Shown here: positions 1 through 7,159 of the stretch, one piece after another
Position numbering within the stretch: position 1 is the first letter of the stretch
Layout of the letters: each line of letters opens with the position of its first letter
Source of the DNA: Clostridia bacterium
GTDB taxonomy: Bacteria; Bacillota; Clostridia; Lachnospirales; Lachnospiraceae
NCBI GenBank assembly: GCA_009929615.1
Contig: SAAB01000012.1
Coordinates: 1 to 64,000 of the forward strand
Direction: 5' to 3'
DNA: 64,000 nt
Position numbers and translations under genes: made by a program
Notes under the pieces: model-generated
Database searches by the model: none
What the model saw: only the letters and a program-made list of their open reading frames with translations
What the model was told of the DNA's origin: nothing

Positions 1-104
1 CTAAATCTATGATAAATTCAGTATGAATTCCATCTAGCCGCTATACGGTTAATCCGCTAGTTTTCGGACAGTCTCCCTAAAAGAGGAAAATGCACCCCCC
101 TATT

Positions 105-165
105 TAATATGAAAGAAAGCAGCCAACTCTATTAAGTTGACTGCTCTGCAAACTGGAAGCTGTTC
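105..165 (-). terminator. Repeat copy 1: terminator-like hairpin after VOC gene
   Basis: On the minus strand, arms at 136-145 and 118-127 (AGCAGTCAAC / GTTGGCTGCT, one G-U pair) enclose a short TTAATA-type loop and are followed by a T-rich run. The hairpin and the adjacent CAGTTTGCA flank recur near 1,700, 3,360 and 23,370, each time 3' of a minus-strand accessory gene. The rest of 1-183 shows no gene. Confidence 0.6.
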
Positions 166-183
166 TGTTTATCTATCATCTCA

Positions 184-564
184 CTACTCATGAATCTCTA
201 GTGGTAATCCATCTGGATCTTGAAAAAATGTCATTTTTCTACCAGTAAATGTATCCAACCTTACTGGCTCTGTTTGAATCCCCTTTGTTTGTAACCATTG
301 AACGGTCACGTCAACATCCTCTACTGCAAAAGCCAAATGGCGTAATCCGCAGGCTTCTGGATAACTTGGACGGACAGGTGAATTTTTGATAATGAACAAC
401 TCTATCTCCATATCGCCACAAGCAAGATCAATTTTATAATCATCTTTATCCTCACGATAATTTTCCCTGATTACAGAGAATCCCAATAAATCTGTATAGA
501 ACTCTTTACTTTTCTGATAATCACTTCCAATAATTGCAATATGATGAACCTTTTTCAATAACAT
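184..564 (-). CDS. VOC family (glyoxalase-like) protein
   Basis: A 126-residue vicinal-oxygen-chelate protein of the SMU1112c/YaeR type. It opens with LKKVHHIAIIGSDYQKSKEFY, giving the first metal-binding His, and has GLRHLAFAVEDVD near residues 73-85 and FFQDPDGLPLEIHE at the end, which supplies the usual C-terminal metal-binding Glu. Length matches a single two-module VOC domain. Members bind a divalent metal and act on or sequester small electrophiles; the substrate here is unknown. It ends just before a repeat-family terminator and lies 13 bases after the nitroreductase stop, so the two are probably co-transcribed. Confidence 0.85.
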   Translation of the reverse strand: MLLKKVHHIAIIGSDYQKSKEFYTDLLGFSVIRENYREDKDDYKIDLACGDMEIELFIIKNSPVRPSYPEACGLRHLAFAVEDVDVTVQWLQTKGIQTEPVRLDTFTGRKMTFFQDPDGLPLEIHE

Positions 565-577
565 AATTTTTCTCCAA

Positions 578-1096
578 TCATAGATATGTTACGGTTTCAG
601 AAATTTGCTTATAGCCATTATGCCATTTTTCAATTGGTTCTGCATCCTCTGCTGCATATCCTAGTGGCATAAGAAGAACCGCTTTTTCATTTTTAGGCAA
701 GTGGAAAGCTTCGGCCAATTCATCATTAGGAAATAAATTTACCCAACATGATGCAATTCCTATATTCCATGCTTCTAGCATCATATGTGTTGCTACGATA
801 CTAACATCCTGCTCTCCTGAATGAATTCCTTCCTGTTTTGGATTATTCCAATCAGCATTATCATCATATGCGATTAGTAATACAGTTTGTGCCCCATAAA
901 TACACGGACATAACGTATTTACTTTTTCAAGAGCTTCGGCACTTTGAATCGCATAAATCCTCTGTGGCTGATAATTTACTGCTGTGGGTGCGACATTTCC
1001 TGCCTCTAAAATTTTATCTAATTTTTCCTGTTCAATCTTCTGATCAGAAAATTTTCTTACAGAATATCTGTCCTTTGCCAGTTCTAAAAAATCCAT
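578..1096 (-). CDS. Nitroreductase family flavoprotein
   Basis: FMN-dependent nitroreductase-fold protein of 172 residues. The N-terminus (MDFLELAKDRYSVRKFSDQK) has the RxSxRxF phosphate-binding motif, APTAVNYQPQ is the second FMN-contact segment, and the C-terminus has LLMPLGYAAE. I moved the start to the ATG at 1094-1096 because AGGAGG at 1107-1112 sits at ideal distance; the longer frame has no such site. It is divergent from an HxlR regulator, a common arrangement for electrophile- or quinone-responsive reductases, and is followed closely by the VOC gene. The physiological substrate cannot be read from sequence. Confidence 0.88.
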   Translation of the reverse strand: MDFLELAKDRYSVRKFSDQKIEQEKLDKILEAGNVAPTAVNYQPQRIYAIQSAEALEKVNTLCPCIYGAQTVLLIAYDDNADWNNPKQEGIHSGEQDVSIVATHMMLEAWNIGIASCWVNLFPNDELAEAFHLPKNEKAVLLMPLGYAAEDAEPIEKWHNGYKQISETVTYL

Positions 1097-1122
1097 AATC
1101 CTAATTCCTCCTGTTATTCTAA

Positions 1123-1201
1123 TTTTCAAATTGAATTCTTGATGGTATAATCATAACAAAAGATGCAACTATTTCAAGTACGCACATAAAAGTGCGATAC
1201 T
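1123..1201 (+). promoter_or_regulatory. HxlR promoter and candidate operator
   Basis: TATAAT at 1146-1151 has a weak TTTTCA -35 at 1123-1128, 17 bases upstream. Downstream, AGTACGCAC (1177-1185) and GTGCGATACT (1192-1201) form an imperfect inverted repeat directly before the ribosome site. This is a plausible HxlR operator for autoregulation. Assignment is by inspection only. Confidence 0.45.
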
Positions 1202-1221
1202 CTACCAAGGGAGAGCGTATT

Positions 1222-1584
1222 ATGAATATTGATTTCATTACTGACGAGAACCTAGAAGATACAGGTTTTTACTATACAATGTCTCTCATTCAAGGAAAAT
1301 ACAAAATGTATATTCTTTACACGCTGATGGGGCATGGTGCTGTTCGATTCAATCAACTGAAAAAATATATCAATGGAATATCTTATAAATCACTTACATC
1401 TTCTCTCAAAGAACTTGAGGCAGATGCGCTCATTCACCGAGAAGAATATCCGCAAATACCACCAAAAGTTGAATACAGTCTAACAAAGCGTGGTGAATCT
1501 CTTATCCCTATTCTTGATAGTATATGTCACTGGGGTTTAGAAAATCGTACAGAACCATACTCTAAAGATTCCGATCTAATATGA
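1222..1584 (+). CDS. HxlR family winged-helix regulator
   Basis: Small DNA-binding regulator of 120 residues. Typical HxlR features are the GKYKMYILYTLM helix, the RFNQLKKYINGISYKSLTSSLKELEADALIHR recognition region and PPKVEYSLTKRGESLIPIL with the wing. The start is set at the ATG at 1222, preceded by AAGGGAGAG; the upstream ATG at 1192 lies inside the inverted repeat and lacks a ribosome site. HxlR proteins are often thiol-based sensors of electrophiles, but this one has only one Cys, late in the chain. It is divergent from the nitroreductase/VOC pair, its probable target. Confidence 0.88.
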   Translation: MNIDFITDENLEDTGFYYTMSLIQGKYKMYILYTLMGHGAVRFNQLKKYINGISYKSLTSSLKELEADALIHREEYPQIPPKVEYSLTKRGESLIPILDSICHWGLENRTEPYSKDSDLI

Positions 1585-1740
1585 AAGAAAAGCTTAGTTT
1601 CTGAAATGATTCCATCAGGAAGAATGCCTGCGGATGGCTACACTGGAACGTGCGAAAGTAGGTAATAGCAGTCGAGCAAATGAATGGCAAGGAAAAAGCA
1701 GCCAACGTATTAAGTTGACTGCTATGCAATCTGGAATTTC
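1581..1740 (-). repeat. Repeat copy 2: hairpin plus mobile-element scar
   Basis: Two parts. Bases 1697-1723 are the second copy of the AGCAGTCAAC/GTTGGCTGCT hairpin with a T-run on the minus strand, 3' of the methyltransferase. Bases 1581-1660 contain a segment shared with 5,728-5,790 (ATGAAAGAAAAG, then GGAAGAAT, then GGATGGCT) and with 3,285-3,340 (CTGGAACGTGC). In minus orientation TTGCCA, 17 bases, TATTAC resembles a degraded promoter. No intact gene is present. Confidence 0.6.
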
Positions 1741-1752
1741 GAATACCTCTTA

Positions 1753-2358
1753 TTATGCCTTATTGACTTCTATAATAGCAATATCACAGGACATTCGTCC
1801 TCGAACGACTTCGTATTTTATATTGTCATACCCCATATCAGCAAAAAATCTTTCATAGGAATTAACATCAAACTGTCGCTTAAAACTAGCACCAAACTTT
1901 TCTAAAAATTTAACAGCTAATTTGTTGGTTCCTTCATCTCCATTAATGTACGTTGGTATGATTAATTTGCCTCCATCTTTACATACGCGAGTAAGCTCTA
2001 TGAGTGCCTTCTGCGGATTCGGTAACAAATGAAGTACATTCCCTGCCACAACAGCATCAAAAGAATTGTCTTTAGCATTTATACTGGTAATATCCAGCTT
2101 TTTAAAGGCAACATTATCAAATTTACTAAGTTTCTTTTTTGCTTGACTAAGCATTCCTTCTGAATAATCTGAGGCATACAGTTTTTTGCATGCGGAAGCT
2201 ATATAGACGCTGATTGCTCCGGTTCCACAAGCGCACTCCAGCACCTTATCAGACTCAGATATATACTTTGCTACACACTTGCCCGTCTCCTGATAAACAC
2301 TTTTGTTGTATATATTTTCAAACAGGTCATATAAGCCTGATACTTTGTCCCAAAACAT
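1753..2358 (-). CDS. Class I SAM-dependent methyltransferase
   Basis: UbiE-like methyltransferase of 201 residues. Motif I is VLECACGTGAIS (about 38-49), the acidic motif II is LYASDYSEGML, motif post-II is VAFKKLDITS, and DAVVAGNVLHLLPNP is motif IV. The glycine-rich loop (ACGTG) matches AdoMet binders. The acceptor cannot be inferred; such stand-alone small methyltransferases in accessory regions often act on metals, xenobiotics or small metabolites. It sits downstream of the YdeI-like gene with a 45-base gap and ends before repeat copy 2. Confidence 0.85.
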   Translation of the reverse strand: MFWDKVSGLYDLFENIYNKSVYQETGKCVAKYISESDKVLECACGTGAISVYIASACKKLYASDYSEGMLSQAKKKLSKFDNVAFKKLDITSINAKDNSFDAVVAGNVLHLLPNPQKALIELTRVCKDGGKLIIPTYINGDEGTNKLAVKFLEKFGASFKRQFDVNSYERFFADMGYDNIKYEVVRGRMSCDIAIIEVNKA

Positions 2359-2403
2359 AATTTTCTTCCTTTCACAATTACTAACAAAATTGTTGTGCGT
2401 TGA

Positions 2404-2976
2404 CTACTCAATCAACCGCCCATTATCGTTCCACTCTCCATACATGATTCCTTTTCGTGTGTTTTCAATCAATTTTTTTAATCTGCTCTGAAATAATTCG
2501 GGTTGTTTCTTTTTAATTTGAATTGTATCTATTCGCACTCGTTGATATAGTGGTGGAAATTTATTGAAGTTTTCCCATACTACAGAATCTGCTTTCAATG
2601 CTTTTAAAATGTCTTCATCAATCACAAATCCATTTGATGACATATCAGGCAATACTGCCCTACCTGCATCTGTCATTTTCCCTAAACGTTCCATTCTTCG
2701 ACATCGTTCTTTATTTAATTCTGACCACAAACTACTTTTTCTTCGTGGAGCTAATTTCTGTACTGTTATCCCACTATCTAATTTTTTTGTGGTGCTATCT
2801 ATCCAACCAAAGCACATAGCTTCTTCGACAGCATCAATATACCAAAAAATGTTATCATCTACTGGACGTCCTCGTTTAACTACAACCCAACATTCCTTTT
2901 CTTTATTATGATTATCTATCAGCCATGCTCGCAATTCATCACGATTTTTTGCTGTAAGTATATTATTTAATTCCAT
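2404..2976 (-). CDS. YdeI/OmpD-associated family protein
   Basis: A 190-residue protein matching the YdeI family. Near the N-terminus is LRAWLIDNHNKEKECWVVVKRG, followed by the family-typical YIDAVEEAMCFGWIDS and RRKSSLWSELNKERCRRMERLGKM. The C-terminal part has the PPLYQRVRIDTI segment and a basic tail. Biochemical function is not established; in several Firmicutes members lie next to stress and antimicrobial resistance genes. Probably co-transcribed with the downstream methyltransferase. Confidence 0.82.
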   Translation of the reverse strand: MELNNILTAKNRDELRAWLIDNHNKEKECWVVVKRGRPVDDNIFWYIDAVEEAMCFGWIDSTTKKLDSGITVQKLAPRRKSSLWSELNKERCRRMERLGKMTDAGRAVLPDMSSNGFVIDEDILKALKADSVVWENFNKFPPLYQRVRIDTIQIKKKQPELFQSRLKKLIENTRKGIMYGEWNDNGRLIE

Positions 2977-3042
2977 ATCAGTTCTCCAAAATTCTGATTT
3001 GTCTCTGAGGCTATTCTACCATCAAAGCCTTGGTTTTTCAAC

Positions 3043-3080
3043 GCAAAAACGGCCAACTACTATTTCCGTTGGCCGCCTTC
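3043..3080 (-). terminator. Terminator of recombinase remnant A
   Basis: Minus-strand hairpin with arms CGGCCAAC (3068-3075) and GTTGGCCG (3050-3057) followed by TTTTTGC. A near-copy closes remnant B at 11,787-11,821, so the terminator travelled with the recombinase gene end. Confidence 0.75.
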
Positions 3081-3099
3081 TGATTCGTGTTCTTTCTAT

Positions 3100-3310
3100 T
3101 TATATAGTGATTTCGATTCCCCCTCAGAACACTACCGTTACTGTTTTCTCATTTTCTGCTCTGATATGGTCTACCAGTCCGCCCCAAAGCTCCTCTCTGA
3201 ATTCTGTCTGCTCCCCATCAAGTCCCTGCAGGTTCTTGATGAAGTTCATCAGAATTTCCCTTGTATCGTTCTTCTCTTGGATGGCTGCACTGGAACGTGC
3301 TGAATTAGAC
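3100..3310 (-). pseudogene. Serine recombinase C-terminal remnant A
   Basis: Reading the minus strand from 3310 gives ARSSAAIQEKNDTREILMNF, then GLDGEQTEFREELWGGLVDH, then IRAENEKTVTVVF and a TGA at 3124-3126; in frame beyond it GGIEITI continues to a TAA at 3100-3102. The ELW-x2-LVD-x-I pattern followed by a basic beta strand is typical of the C-terminal end of large serine recombinases from Lachnospiraceae mobile elements. The catalytic domain is absent and there is a premature stop, so this is a dead fragment. Copies lie near 11,850 and 13,600. Confidence 0.7.
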
Positions 3311-3312
3311 TA

Positions 3313-3345
3313 TGTGGATTATAGCAGTCAGAGAAATAAATGGCA
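3313..3345 (-). promoter_or_regulatory. Promoter-like site inside repeat copy 3
   Basis: On the minus strand TTGCCA and TATAAT are separated by exactly 17 bases, between the repeat hairpin (3352-3377) and the recombinase remnant. The repeat unit thus ends one transcript and could start another. Activity is untested. Confidence 0.4.
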
Positions 3346-3395
3346 AAAAAAACAGCCAACCATATTAAGTTGACTGCAATACAATCTGGAAAACC
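3345..3395 (-). terminator. Repeat copy 3: terminator hairpin after GNAT gene
   Basis: Minus-strand arms at 3369-3376 and 3353-3360 (CAGTCAAC / GTTGGCTG) are followed by a run of eight T. The CAGATTG flank matches copy 2. It lies 20 bases after the GNAT stop. Confidence 0.7.
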
Positions 3396-3413
3396 TATTA
3401 TTACCGAATAAAA

Positions 3414-3974
3414 TTAGTCAGCACCTTTTCTTCGAGACTGTCCCAAAGTTCCTCTCCACACATAAATTAATTTATTCATATCACAGCCATCTATATTCAG
3501 TGCATCCTTTTGGACAGCAATTTGTTTCATTCCTGCTTTCTGCATAATCAAGGACGAACCCACATTATCCTCTGCGCACCATGCCCGAATAGTTGTTATC
3601 CCTTCTATATCCGAAAGATAATGAACCACTTCCTGCAACACTTCAAAACCATATCCATGATTCCAGTGATTTCGCTCAATACTGAATCCCACTTCAACAC
3701 TATTTTCATCTGAATTGTAATCATAAGCACCTATAGTACCTATCAGTTCTCCATCTAATTCTATACCCCATCCATAAAAGTGATTATCCTCATAGTTTAA
3801 AATAAAATTCTTAACTGTGTCATAAGCATCTTCTAAAGTCTCATAGGGATTCCAACCTGTATATTTTGTCATTTGCTTATCACAGCCAATTTTATTATAA
3901 AGCACTTCCGCATCTGAAATAATGTGCCTTCTTAGTATTAGTCGGTTTGTAGTTAATTCAACCGTTCCGCTCAT
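3414..3974 (-). CDS. GNAT family N-acetyltransferase (RimJ/RimL-like)
   Basis: A 186-residue acetyltransferase. The N-terminal ELTTNRLILRRH strand is typical of the RimL branch, GWGIELDGELIGTIGAYDYN and VEVGFSIERNHWNHGYGFEVLQEVV supply the central strands and the acetyl-CoA loop (RNHWNHGYG, a variant of Q/RxxGxG/A), and AEDNVGSSLIMQKAGMKQ is the usual C-terminal substrate segment. Substrate is unknown; candidates are a protein N-terminus, an aminoglycoside-like drug or a small amine. It lies downstream of the MATE gene with 24 bases between them, suggesting one transcript under the attenuated leader. Confidence 0.85.
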   Translation of the reverse strand: MSGTVELTTNRLILRRHIISDAEVLYNKIGCDKQMTKYTGWNPYETLEDAYDTVKNFILNYEDNHFYGWGIELDGELIGTIGAYDYNSDENSVEVGFSIERNHWNHGYGFEVLQEVVHYLSDIEGITTIRAWCAEDNVGSSLIMQKAGMKQIAVQKDALNIDGCDMNKLIYVWRGTLGQSRRKGAD

Positions 3975-3998
3975 TTTAGCCTCCTTAAATTCTGTTTT

Positions 3999-5357
3999 TT
4001 ATTCTATTTTACAACGTATCTTGTTCTTTTCATTTCTTTGTTTATGTACAAGTATAAACCAAATAATACACAGGATGGTTTGAATAAATGTAGATGCCGG
4101 AGTTGCCAGCCCAATTGTAAACAGAGAAGTATCCGGCAGATGGCTGAACAGAATGGATAGTGGAACTCTGATTCCAAACGCACCAATTATTCCCTGTATC
4201 ATTACAAATTTTGTCGTTCCAATCCCATTAAAATACCCTACAAAGCAGAAATAGAAACAGGTCAACAGACAGTCCACCGCATAGGCCTTCAAGTAATCCG
4301 CACTTGCCAGAATAACAGCTTCTTCATTTGCGAATATAAATGATAACATATCTCCCTGAAAGAATGCCAAATAAAACATAACTACTGCACATATCAAAGA
4401 TAGCCCCATAGCATAAAACAGGGATTGATCCGCTCGTTTACGATTTCCTGCACCATAGTTCTGTGCTACAAATGCCGCCATAGCCTGCATAAATGCTGAT
4501 GGAATCAGCATTAAGAATACAACTACTTTTTCTGCAACACCGACTCCTGCTGATGCATCCAATCCAAGCCGGTTCACAATTGCCAAAATGATTAAAAAGG
4601 ATATTCCAACCAGAAAATCCTGAAGTGCAATGGGCAATCCAAGTCCAACAATTTTCTTTACATTCTGTTTTCTGAATTTGATTTGCGATTTATCAAAGGA
4701 AAATGGCAGTGTTTTCTTTCTAATTATCAAAAAAGAAATCAAAACGCTAATAAGCTGTGCAAATACTGTTGCAATTGCTGCGCCTGCTGCCCCAAGTGAA
4801 AACCCAGCTACCAATATAAAATCACCAACAATATTACAAATACATGCAATTAGGACCGTAATCAGCGGTGTTCTCGAATCCCCCATTCCACGAAATATAC
4901 TGCCGATCAGATTATATGCAATAATTACGACAGATCCAGCTCCACATATTTGGATGTAGGAAACAGTTTGAGAAAATGCTTCTTTCGGGGCATTCATGAT
5001 ACCAGCCAGTCCAGAAGAAGCCACTGGTATCAAAACAGTAAGTGATATTCCAATAATTAAGAACAAAAGAATGCTGTTTCCAAGAATATCACCACCCTTT
5101 TTTGCATTACCTTCACCTATTGTTTGTCCCAAAAATATAGTGGTTCCCATAGAAAAACTTACAATCAGATTGGTCAGTGTCATCATTATTTGAGACCCCG
5201 TTCCAACTGCGGATACATCAACCGAAGAACCAAATTTACCAACAATCAACAAATCAGCCGCCCCATACATGGCTTGTAAGAACAGTGCACCTAACACTGG
5301 AATCATAAATTTCAATAATGCTTTTAAAATGTTTCCTTCTGTAAAATTGTTTTTCAT
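3999..5357 (-). CDS. MATE family efflux transporter
   Basis: Twelve-helix multidrug and toxin extrusion transporter of 452 residues. The start MKNNFTEGNILKALLKFMIPVLGALFLQAMYGAADLLIVGKFG is classic for the MepA/DinF branch, and the PLITVLIACICNIVGDFILV region is the family's mid-protein repeat. These pumps export cationic drugs or metabolites using a Na+ or H+ gradient at the cytoplasmic membrane. The ATG has AGGAGG at 5365-5370. The upstream 200-base leader contains a small frame and two terminator hairpins, so expression is probably set by attenuation. The downstream GNAT is likely co-transcribed. Confidence 0.92.
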   Translation of the reverse strand: MKNNFTEGNILKALLKFMIPVLGALFLQAMYGAADLLIVGKFGSSVDVSAVGTGSQIMMTLTNLIVSFSMGTTIFLGQTIGEGNAKKGGDILGNSILLFLIIGISLTVLIPVASSGLAGIMNAPKEAFSQTVSYIQICGAGSVVIIAYNLIGSIFRGMGDSRTPLITVLIACICNIVGDFILVAGFSLGAAGAAIATVFAQLISVLISFLIIRKKTLPFSFDKSQIKFRKQNVKKIVGLGLPIALQDFLVGISFLIILAIVNRLGLDASAGVGVAEKVVVFLMLIPSAFMQAMAAFVAQNYGAGNRKRADQSLFYAMGLSLICAVVMFYLAFFQGDMLSFIFANEEAVILASADYLKAYAVDCLLTCFYFCFVGYFNGIGTTKFVMIQGIIGAFGIRVPLSILFSHLPDTSLFTIGLATPASTFIQTILCIIWFILVHKQRNEKNKIRCKIE

Positions 5358-5562
5358 TTTCTTTCCTCCTATAAAAAAGAATATCGTTTGCGATATTCTG
5401 CGCCGCTTTTGCGTCGCTTAACGACATATTTCCTCTACAAAAGCGTGCGCATCCTTGCGGAGCATTTTTATTACATAGGAAGCAATTTCCTATGTAATAA
5501 AAAAGGGCTGGACAAGAGAAAGCAATAAATGCTCTCCATCTTATCCAGCCCGTTATGTACAT
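5254..5562 (-). CDS. Leader ORF upstream of and overlapping MATE
   Basis: A 102-codon frame starting ATG at 5560-5562 with GGAGGG at 5570-5575. It begins MYITGWIRWRAFIAF, runs through both leader hairpins and overlaps the first 104 bases of the MATE gene out of frame. I do not expect a stable functional protein. Its first codons encode one arm of hairpin 1, so translation or drug-stalled translation of it would change leader folding. This resembles ribosome-mediated attenuation of resistance genes, but the identity of the stalling region is unproven. Confidence 0.4.
   Translation of the reverse strand: MYITGWIRWRAFIAFSCPALFYYIGNCFLCNKNAPQGCARFCRGNMSLSDAKAAQNIANDILFYRRKENEKQFYRRKHFKSIIEIYDSSVRCTVLTSHVWGG
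5371..5399 (-). terminator. Leader hairpin 2 directly before MATE ribosome site
   Basis: Minus-strand arms AGAATATCG (5399-5391) and CGATATTCT (5386-5378) with a CAAA loop are followed by TTTTTTAT and then AGGAGG. It looks like a Rho-independent terminator in the mRNA leader, placed to stop RNA polymerase or mask the ribosome site. Confidence 0.6.
5498..5551 (-). promoter_or_regulatory. Leader attenuator (terminator hairpin 1) of MATE
   Basis: On the minus strand GGGCTGGATAAGA (5551-5539) pairs with TCTTGTCCAGCCC (5517-5505) with one G-U, and six T follow. This is a strong intrinsic terminator about 150 bases before the MATE start and inside the leader ORF. A third hairpin, TTACATAGGAA / TTCCTATGTAA (5498-5488, 5481-5471), follows and could take part in an alternative fold. 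Confidence 0.65.
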
Positions 5563-5828
5563 AACAAACCCTCCGATGAACCAATAACTATTTCATATTC
5601 AGTTTTTATCATGAACCTTGTTTATGATATTCAAATCGGGATTCTTTTTTTATTCAACTAAGATATATTAACTCATGCTGTCCCAAAAATCAATGGTATA
5701 TTCTCATATTTATGTGATATTTTTTAACCATGAAAGAAAAGTTTTGTTTTTGGAATGATTCCACCAGGAAGAATACCTTCCGGATGGCTTTTCGCCATCA
5801 CTCAGTAGTTAAAAATATATGGAATCAC
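5563..5828. other. Intergenic stretch with mobile-element scar
   Basis: No gene is seen. Bases 5,728-5,790 repeat the segment found at 1,581-1,640 (ATGAAAGAAAAG, TGATTCCA, CAGGAAGAAT, CGGATGGCT), with several substitutions. Just beyond it base composition shifts to the GC-rich block, so this may be the scar of the join. A MATE promoter should lie near 5,650-5,690 on the minus strand (TTGGGA-like and TATATC-like elements). Confidence 0.5.
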
Positions 5829-6452
5829 TTATCGGATAAAATTCGTTGCAACCCAAGTCTCACGTTTGGGCCTTGCCAGTCCTTTTTCCCGGCCCGCTTC
5901 AATGCCTTTCAACAGCCATGCCATGTTGATTGCAAGGGTACGCATGGTCTGTAAGCCCTCGGCATCCTGTTCCACATCCTCCGGCGTAAAGCCATGTACC
6001 TGATTCCAATATTGGGAGGAGACCACTGGCATATTGTTCATCATGTAGTACATATTCAATTGGGCAAAGGCTTCCGATGCACCGCCACGACGGCAGGAAA
6101 CCACAGATGCCACAGGCTTGTCCTCCATATACCCGGTACCGCTGAAAAAGACGCGATCCATAAACGAGGTAATGGAGCCGGTTGCCGAACCATAGTAAAC
6201 AGCGGAGCCAAAAACAAAGGCATCTGCCGATTTTGCAAGGTTCAGAAATTCGCCAACCTTATCATCAAATACGCATTTTCCGGTTTGACCACATCTGAAA
6301 CAGCCAATGCAGCCCTGTACGCTTGTGCCAATCCAGAAGATTTCAGAATCCACACCCTCTTTTACAAGCTGCATCTGAATTTCCTCTAAGGCGCGGTTGG
6401 TGCAGCCGTTCTTGTGGGGGGAACCATTCACTAAAATCACTTTCATATTCAT
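5829..6452 (-). CDS. Flavodoxin-fold NAD(P)H-dependent FMN reductase
   Basis: A 207-residue flavodoxin-like reductase. MKVILVNGSPHKNGCTNRALEEI is the FMN phosphate loop (GSPxxxGxT). The segment VQGCIGCFRCGQTGKCVFDDK has a Cys cluster typical of iron-sulfur flavoproteins and related NADPH:FMN reductases. VFGSAVYYGSATGSITSFMDR is the second flavin loop. Likely roles are reduction of quinones, metals or xenobiotics. Its start overlaps the stop of the preceding acetyltransferase by 4 bases, so they are translationally coupled. GC content is higher than in genes to the left. Confidence 0.85.
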   Translation of the reverse strand: MNMKVILVNGSPHKNGCTNRALEEIQMQLVKEGVDSEIFWIGTSVQGCIGCFRCGQTGKCVFDDKVGEFLNLAKSADAFVFGSAVYYGSATGSITSFMDRVFFSGTGYMEDKPVASVVSCRRGGASEAFAQLNMYYMMNNMPVVSSQYWNQVHGFTPEDVEQDAEGLQTMRTLAINMAWLLKGIEAGREKGLARPKRETWVATNFIR

Positions 6453-7036
6453 TCTCCTTTGGGCGTATAGCCAATTTTATCTTGCTCGGTAATGGCGCGA
6501 ATCACCCGGCATGGGTTTCCGGCGGCAATTACTCTGCTGGGAATATCTTTTGTAACAACACTTCCGGCGCCAATCACGGAACCATCTCCAATCGTAACGC
6601 CTGCCGCGATCTGCACATCTCCGCCGATCCATACCTGATTTCCTATATGAATCGGCTTGGCAATACAAATGCCTTGTGCGCGTTCATCGGGATCAAGCGC
6701 GTGATTAACCGTATAAAGGCTGACGTTGGGGCCAATCAGCACATGATCGCCAATCGTGATTTCGGCATTATCCATCAGCATACAGTGGGTATTGATGATC
6801 ACATCATCCCCGATATTGATGTTGCTGCCGTGTTCGCAATGAAAATCCGGGATAATGTATAGATTTTCCCCCGCGTGGCCCAGCAGCTGTGCTAAGATTT
6901 TCTCTCTCTTATGGACTTCATCTTCACCTGTGAGATTGTATTCCTGCGTCAACGCACAGGCTCGCTTGAACATCTGCATCATGTCTGTATCAAATATGTG
7001 GGGTAAGCCACCCTTTGCTCTCTCAAATTCTATCAT
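6449..7036 (-). CDS. Sugar O-acetyltransferase (maltose/galactoside type)
   Basis: Left-handed beta-helix hexapeptide acetyltransferase of 195 residues. The C-terminal half shows repeats such as INIGDDVIINTHCMLMDNAEITIG and IHIGNQVWIGGDVQIAAGVTIGDGSVIGAGSVV, plus YTVNHALDPDERA with the catalytic His seen in LacA/Maa enzymes. The N-terminal helical cap is short. It would transfer acetyl from acetyl-CoA to a sugar hydroxyl. A second paralogue lies 124 bases upstream; the pair share layout but are clearly diverged. Confidence 0.9.
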   Translation of the reverse strand: MIEFERAKGGLPHIFDTDMMQMFKRACALTQEYNLTGEDEVHKREKILAQLLGHAGENLYIIPDFHCEHGSNINIGDDVIINTHCMLMDNAEITIGDHVLIGPNVSLYTVNHALDPDERAQGICIAKPIHIGNQVWIGGDVQIAAGVTIGDGSVIGAGSVVTKDIPSRVIAAGNPCRVIRAITEQDKIGYTPKGE

Positions 7037-7051
7037 GGTTTCACGCTCGCT

Positions 7052-7144
7052 TCACAGTTCGATCAGTTTCATCCCGGCAGCGTGATACAGCTCTACAACC
7101 TTTTCCGGGGTGATTTCTCTTGAAAGATACACTTTTGCTTTCAT
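7052..7144 (-). pseudogene. DUF362 iron-sulfur protein N-terminal fragment
   Basis: A 30-codon frame, MKAKVYLSREITPEKVVELY then HAAGMKLIEL and a stop. The first 23 residues resemble the N-terminus of DUF362-domain [4Fe-4S] proteins (KVYFTREITPEKVV pattern, from memory of that family); the usual remainder of some 300 residues is missing. It lies between two acetyltransferase genes in the same orientation, so a larger gene was probably deleted here. AAAGGA precedes the ATG, so a short peptide could still be made. Confidence 0.5.
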
Positions 7145-7159
7145 GGTTTTTCATTCCTT

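Noticed and set aside
118-145. Integron attC site
   Set aside because: The paired arms lack the GTTRRRY/RYYYAAC core sites, the stem is short, and a T-run follows; a terminator explains it better. No integrase is in the window.
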